A stretch of DNA of 64,000 nt from JAFDZW01 sp964404255 (GTDB lineage: Bacteria; Bacteroidota; Ignavibacteria; Palsa-1295), in contig CAYOJJ010000018.1 of NCBI GenBank assembly GCA_964404255.1, positions 7,873 through 71,872 on the forward strand, read 5' to 3'. The stretch's first letter is position 1. Each line of letters begins with the position of its first letter. The notes beneath the pieces are model-generated. The model was not told the DNA's origin and made no database searches. It saw nothing but the letters and a program-made list of their open reading frames with translations. This document shows positions 59,535 to 64,000 of the stretch, in pieces. A program made the translations under genes and the position numbers.

Positions 59535-62510
59535 ATGAAATTAAGATATAAGTTACTGGCCTTTTTAGGGGTCTTTCTTTGTTTTTCAAGTTTAGCTTTT
59601 GGTCAAACCGGCCGAAGAGTAAATAATTATATAGTAACGACATTTTCCAGCACATTTAATTCTATCGTTGGCTCAGCTAATGCCGTCGGCTTATCAAGTA
59701 ATGATGATGGCAATGGCTCCTTTAGCATACCTTTTGCTTTCAATTATGATAGCGTTTCATTTGCTGCTGGAACCACCGGTTATATTTGCTCGAATGGCTT
59801 TTTTAGCATAGGTTTGAATACAGGAAGTGGTTGCTGTAGTAACTATTTGGGTAATTCATCCTTTGCAAACTCTATGATGCTTATTTGTAGAGATATGTTT
59901 CTTCCCAATGGCGCTACCGCTTATTATATTGTGACAGGAACAGCACCTAATCGTGTACTTATAGTAGAGTGGAGTAATATTACGATTTGTTGCCAATCGA
60001 CTAATACATCCAGTTTCCAGTTGAAATTATATGAAACGACTAATTATATTGAATTTTGTTATAAGGACTGGGGCTATAATTTTGGAACAAGTGCCTTAAA
60101 TGCCGGCACGGGGCTCAACGGTACTACTACTGGGGGCTTTAAATATGCTCCGTTTAATGGAGTTCAAAATGCCAGTTCGACCCCTTCCTCTAATATTCAA
60201 TGGAAACCTACCCCGCCGCCGCCGAACGTACAGCTCGGCCTTACACCCAACAATCCGAAATCTTATAATTTCGGATCGCTTGGAACCGGCTCTGTTGCTA
60301 CCACGGCTATTACTGCTACCAATGTAGGTAACAATAATTTTGGCATTGCAAAGCTCTCGATCAAATCGGTATCTATCACCGGCGATCCCGACTATACGAT
60401 CACTTCTGTTCCGGCTTCCTCGGATTCCATTCTTATCGGTGATTCCCGCTTGATCAATGTTCGCTTTTCTCCGATCACTGCAGGTCTTCGTCAGGCAACG
60501 GTTACTATCGTTACAAATGGCATCGATAGCGGCACGCAATCGTTTGTACTTCAGGGTATCGGTTTAGCTCCGCTTATTTCGGTCGATACCAATATTATCT
60601 TCAAGAACCAGTTTGTGAAACTCGGGCAGACGCTTACCAAGCGCATTCTCATTACCTCGACTAACTCGCCGACATTGTTATTAAATGGCTTCCAGTTCGT
60701 GGGTATGGATTCCGGTGAATATTATATTTCCGGTTATCCTTCTTCGATGGCTATACCCGGCGGTACGTCCGATTCGATCTTCATCACCTACCGCCCGACC
60801 AAAGAAGGCCGTCACGTAGCGACGATGAATATCCTTAATAACTCGATCAATAATCCGATACTCCCTATTACGCTCTACGGAACAGGTATCTTGCCGCATA
60901 TCGTCGTAACCCCGCGCCCGGTACGCTTCGATTCGATCGGTATCGGACAGACGACCTGCCAGGATATCAGTATCTATAACCCCGGTACCGATACCCTCTT
61001 GATCTTACGCAATCTTATGACGAGCAACGACGGCGATTTTGCCTTCACCCCGCTTAATGTTGCACTCGGTGATACGATCATCCCACCGGATAAAACCAAA
61101 AAGATCACGGTCTGCTTCACACCGAAGCAGATGGGCAGCCGTACCGCGCGTATCACGCTCGCTACCAATATTCCAAAGACTTTCGAATCAATCCCGAGGG
61201 ATACAGCCAGCCTCTTTAATATCGATATTACGGGCGCTGGTGTACCCTATGGTGTGCTATCTCAAACCTTCAGCAATATCGAAGGATTGGGCTTAAACGA
61301 TTCGACACTCGTCAATACCAGCATCTGCGCTACCGATACGATTCGCAATAACGGCGATGCCGATCTGACGGTGACTGCCCTTCATGTCGGCGGCCAAGAT
61401 TCGGCTACCTTCACCGTTACCGGCCAGAACGTACCCTTTGTCATCAAAGCTCATAGTTATGTCGTCGTGACGGTCTGCGGTACACCGAAAGAACGTGGTG
61501 CTCATATCGGACAGCTCTCAATCTCGGCTACGACCAATTCCAAACTTGTCAGTTCGACCTCGAATCTGAATGTCTATGGATTGATCGCCTGTGCCCAGGC
61601 AACGCCGGACGGCTTATTCCGCAACGTCTTTGTTCCGGTTGACAGCACCAAGGAAGAATGTGTAACCGTTAAGAACTGCGGCGATATTACCGCTATTTAC
61701 TCAGCTTCGGTTGCCGGAGCGAAAGCCAGCAATTACACGGTGACTCCGTCGAGTTCGCTCGCGGTAAAGCCTGGTGATTCTGCTACCTTCTGTGTGAAGT
61801 ATCTTGCTATCGATACCGGTATGGCAACGGCCAACTTGAATATTTCTGCAGCAGATATTCAACCGATGAGTGTCTCGCTCAATGCAGGCGCCGGTTGTGC
61901 GATTGTCACTGGTACGATCGACCTGACGGCCGATTCCGTTAATGCCGGTGGACACTATACCGTTTTGGTTACCCTGACGAATTCAGGCGATTATACCTGG
62001 ACTCCGGGATTACCCGTCATTGGCGGTCCGGATGCAGGCGTCTTTACTCCGAAGAACCCGAATGCTCTCGTACCGATACCGCCGCAAGGAAGTATCCAAT
62101 TACTATTTGATTTCAGCCCGACGCTGACCCAGCATCAGTATCAGGCTACGATCTCCTTCCCGGGTACACCGAATTGTACTACAACACCTACCGATGTTGT
62201 CTTTAACCGGACGACCGGTGTTGCTTCAGTTCGTCAGACAATGCAGGATGGCTTCAGCCTCGGGCAGAACCATCCGAATCCGTTTGCGGCTACCTCCGAG
62301 ATCAGCTTCACGACTCCGAAAGAGGCCATGGTCTCGATCTCGCTTCGCGATCTCAGCGGTAAGCTCGTTAAGATGCTCCAAAGCGGCAGAGTCTCGGCCG
62401 GTGAGCATACGCTTACTATCGAAGCAGCCAATCTGGCAAGCGGTACCTATGTGCTCGTGCTCGAGAGTGGGGCTATCCAGCTTGTTAGAACTGTAATTAT
62501 CGACAAATAA
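59535..62510 (+). CDS. Giant secreted choice-of-anchor-D/HYDIN-type repeat protein with T9SS sorting domain
   Basis: The 991-residue protein has a signal peptide (LLAFLGVFLCFSSLAFG, then QTG). It has an N-terminal beta domain (about 25-225) with paired Cys (GSGCCSNYLG, ITICCQ), then five or so Ig-like choice-of-anchor-D/ASPM-SPD-2-HYDIN repeats, beginning YNFGSLGTGSVATTAITATN and each ending in a VxGxG-like strand. It closes with a type A T9SS domain (LGQNHPNPFAATSEISF, SLRDLSGKLVKML, LASGTYVLVLESG). It is probably displayed on the cell surface. The first ~225 codons are AT-rich and those from about 60220 on are clearly GC-richer. A close paralogue follows in tandem. Confidence 0.87.
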   Translation: MKLRYKLLAFLGVFLCFSSLAFGQTGRRVNNYIVTTFSSTFNSIVGSANAVGLSSNDDGNGSFSIPFAFNYDSVSFAAGTTGYICSNGFFSIGLNTGSGCCSNYLGNSSFANSMMLICRDMFLPNGATAYYIVTGTAPNRVLIVEWSNITICCQSTNTSSFQLKLYETTNYIEFCYKDWGYNFGTSALNAGTGLNGTTTGGFKYAPFNGVQNASSTPSSNIQWKPTPPPPNVQLGLTPNNPKSYNFGSLGTGSVATTAITATNVGNNNFGIAKLSIKSVSITGDPDYTITSVPASSDSILIGDSRLINVRFSPITAGLRQATVTIVTNGIDSGTQSFVLQGIGLAPLISVDTNIIFKNQFVKLGQTLTKRILITSTNSPTLLLNGFQFVGMDSGEYYISGYPSSMAIPGGTSDSIFITYRPTKEGRHVATMNILNNSINNPILPITLYGTGILPHIVVTPRPVRFDSIGIGQTTCQDISIYNPGTDTLLILRNLMTSNDGDFAFTPLNVALGDTIIPPDKTKKITVCFTPKQMGSRTARITLATNIPKTFESIPRDTASLFNIDITGAGVPYGVLSQTFSNIEGLGLNDSTLVNTSICATDTIRNNGDADLTVTALHVGGQDSATFTVTGQNVPFVIKAHSYVVVTVCGTPKERGAHIGQLSISATTNSKLVSSTSNLNVYGLIACAQATPDGLFRNVFVPVDSTKEECVTVKNCGDITAIYSASVAGAKASNYTVTPSSSLAVKPGDSATFCVKYLAIDTGMATANLNISAADIQPMSVSLNAGAGCAIVTGTIDLTADSVNAGGHYTVLVTLTNSGDYTWTPGLPVIGGPDAGVFTPKNPNALVPIPPQGSIQLLFDFSPTLTQHQYQATISFPGTPNCTTTPTDVVFNRTTGVASVRQTMQDGFSLGQNHPNPFAATSEISFTTPKEAMVSISLRDLSGKLVKMLQSGRVSAGEHTLTIEAANLASGTYVLVLESGAIQLVRTVIIDK

Positions 62511-62527
62511 ACGACATACAGTTTATC

Positions 62528-62569
62528 AAACAAAAAGCCCCGGAGGTAATGCTCCGGGGCTTTTTGTTT
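62528..62569. terminator. Strong intrinsic terminator
   Basis: A perfect 18-bp stem (62528-62545 / 62552-62569, core AAAAAGCCCCGGAG) with a 6-base loop and T-rich 3' side, after the first paralogue. Confidence 0.95.
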
Positions 62570-62667
62570 AGGGCCGCACTGTGGAATTTTTCTTAATAAT
62601 TTGGGTTCAAAATAACTATATTTTGGGAACGAGGTTCACTTTTAACTTATCTTGGGAGACAACTCTT

Positions 62668-64000
62668 ATGAAATTGAAATCACTTAAAGGATTTCCTCAA
62701 ATCCTTTTTTATACATTACTATTGTTGTGTTTCTATAACAGCGCTTCATTGGGTCAGGTAGTCAGTGGATATACCATGTCGAACATATCTGGCAGTTTTT
62801 CATCCATCTCAGGAGCAGGAGCAACACAATTATTTTCCAGTACTGATGATGCATCAACTACATTTGCTGCACCATTTAACTTTAAGTACGATAATACATC
62901 CTATTCTTCCGGCGCCACGATTGGCGTTTCCTCTAATGGATTCATGGCTTGGGGAACATCTGTTTCAGCAGTACCGACTACCTCTCCATATTGGGCGACC
63001 GCTTATCAGGTAAATGGTGCAATATTACCATATAATTGTGATTGGTATCCTGTTTCGGTTTATTATTTAACAACAGGTTCGGCACCAAATCGTGTATTAA
63101 CTGTAGAATGGAATGGAAGATTGTACCAACAAAACCCTTCTTTTGCTGTTCAGGCAAAAATGTATGAGACTACCAATGCGATAGAATTTTGGTATTCAAA
63201 TTTCAATTTTAATACTTACAACTCCGGTCCATCCTCAGATCCCGGGCCACCAATTGTAGGATTGCAAGGCAACCCCGCTTCTTCTGACAATAAATATTTC
63301 TATTCCCCAAGTTCGAGCAATAGCAATACTCCTACTACAAATATTCGCTTTTCCCCTATTCCACCGATCAATGTGCAGCTTGGAATTACTCCTAATAATC
63401 CAAAGTCTTATAATTTTGGATCGCTGGGTACAGGTTCGACCGCAACAACGAATATTACAGTGACAAATGTCGGTGATAATAGTGCCGGTACTTCTAAACT
63501 TTCTATTAAATCGGTAACGATCACTGGCGATCCGGATTATACAATTACGGCAGTCCCTGCCTCCTCCGACTCTATTCTTGCCGGGGATTCCCGTCAAATA
63601 ACTGTTCAATTCACACCAATCACGGCTGGATTGCGTCAAGCGACCGTTACTATTGCTTCCAATGGACGCGATAGTGCTAATCAGACATTTGTACTTCAGG
63701 GCATCGGTTTAGCTCCGCTTATCTCTGTGGATACCGATATTATCTTTAAGAACAAATTTGTAAAGCTCGGGCAAACGCTTACCAAGCGCATTCTTATTAC
63801 CTCGACTAATTCACCGACCTTGTTCTTGACGGGCTTCCAGTTCGTCGGTCTTGATGCCGGTGAATATTATATTTCCGGTTATCCTTCTTCGATGGCTATA
63901 CCCGGCGGCACAACCGATTCGGTCTTCATCACCTACCGCCCGACTAAAGAAGGCCGTCACGTAGCGACGATGAATATCCTTAATAACTCGATCAATAATC
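62668..64000 (+). CDS. Second choice-of-anchor-D repeat protein (partial, runs off the right edge)
   Basis: ATG 62668 has GGGAG (62654-62658) nine bases upstream, and the frame is open for 444 codons to the window end. After a signal peptide (ILFYTLLLLCFYNSASLG, then Q) comes an N-terminal domain related to but diverged from that of the preceding gene (VTTGSAPNRVLTVEW-like strand, ETTNAIEFWY). From about 63370 the Ig-like repeats (YNFGSLGTGSTATTNITVTN) are nearly the same as in the first gene, and in 63830-64000 the DNA is almost identical. This is a tandem paralogue with probable surface location; the C-terminal T9SS domain would lie outside the window. Confidence 0.85.
   Translation, partial: MKLKSLKGFPQILFYTLLLLCFYNSASLGQVVSGYTMSNISGSFSSISGAGATQLFSSTDDASTTFAAPFNFKYDNTSYSSGATIGVSSNGFMAWGTSVSAVPTTSPYWATAYQVNGAILPYNCDWYPVSVYYLTTGSAPNRVLTVEWNGRLYQQNPSFAVQAKMYETTNAIEFWYSNFNFNTYNSGPSSDPGPPIVGLQGNPASSDNKYFYSPSSSNSNTPTTNIRFSPIPPINVQLGITPNNPKSYNFGSLGTGSTATTNITVTNVGDNSAGTSKLSIKSVTITGDPDYTITAVPASSDSILAGDSRQITVQFTPITAGLRQATVTIASNGRDSANQTFVLQGIGLAPLISVDTDIIFKNKFVKLGQTLTKRILITSTNSPTLFLTGFQFVGLDAGEYYISGYPSSMAIPGGTTDSVFITYRPTKEGRHVATMNILNNSINN

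Noticed and set aside
1..64000. CRISPR array, insertion sequence with transposase, prophage, toxin-antitoxin or defence island
   Set aside because: No regularly spaced repeats, transposase or integrase motifs, phage structural genes or known defence proteins are seen in the translated frames. MazG here is the housekeeping form with no partner.

Overview
The window (about 47% G+C by eye) looks like the chromosome of a free-living Gram-negative bacterium of the FCB group, close to Bacteroidota/Ignavibacteria/Kapabacteria. The grounds are: secreted proteins ending in type IX secretion (T9SS) sorting domains (C-termini at 7446, 8180 and 62510), lipoproteins, Asp-box and choice-of-anchor-D repeat proteins, DUF4397 and DUF4214-like proteins, BamD, and a Tgt that lacks the zinc cysteines. 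The phylum is inference. Unlike Bacteroidia proper, several genes have strong Shine-Dalgarno sequences (for example at 16153, 28298, 32051, 43266 and 59519), and GTG/TTG starts are common.

Layout. 1-8 kb: envelope and secreted proteins (a beta-propeller, a DUF4214-like protein, an M36-like T9SS metalloprotease). 8-16 kb: Asp-box T9SS protein, acyl-CoA carboxylase carboxyltransferase, DUF4397 lipoprotein, 2-oxoacid dehydrogenase E2. 16-24 kb: cmk, a pst locus split into pstCA and a convergent pstS with no pstB here, tRNA-Asp, an AsmA-like protein and a DUF900 hydrolase. 24-28 kb: tRNA-Ala, comM, mrdA. 28.3-32.7 kb (+): lipoprotein, exonuclease, LolC/FtsX-like permease, then MutT-MutY-Ogg2, a compact 8-oxoguanine repair set with overlapping ends. 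32.7-42.5 kb (-): a long, tightly packed cluster of nadB, TPM, nitrilase, gdhA, secreted protein, bamD, thioesterase, ABC ATPase, tgt, yajC and ribBA. 42.5-48.6 kb: OM barrel protein, coaE, an unexplained ~396 bp structured element, a toastrack-like membrane protein, pnp with an RGG tail, and rpsO. 48.7-59.3 kb: GH105, mutL-ftsY-pgsA, oppF-like, PAP2, rsmE-aroF, a membrane protein of unknown function and mazG. 59.5-64 kb: two tandem paralogous giant secreted repeat proteins, the second cut by the window end.

Most of the window is housekeeping. I see no CRISPR array, transposase, phage or recognised defence locus. The strongest unexplained signal is the element at 44036-44431: perfect 21-bp inverted ends, many internal hairpins, no convincing ORF, a Bacteroidetes-type -7 box at one end and a T-run at the other. 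Other points worth a look are the GO-repair operon with a winged-helix MutY and an archaeal-type Ogg2, the permease without a canonical start codon, the zinc-less Tgt, the RGG tail of PNPase, a structured rpsO-pnp spacer, and the mosaic paralogue pair at the right end.
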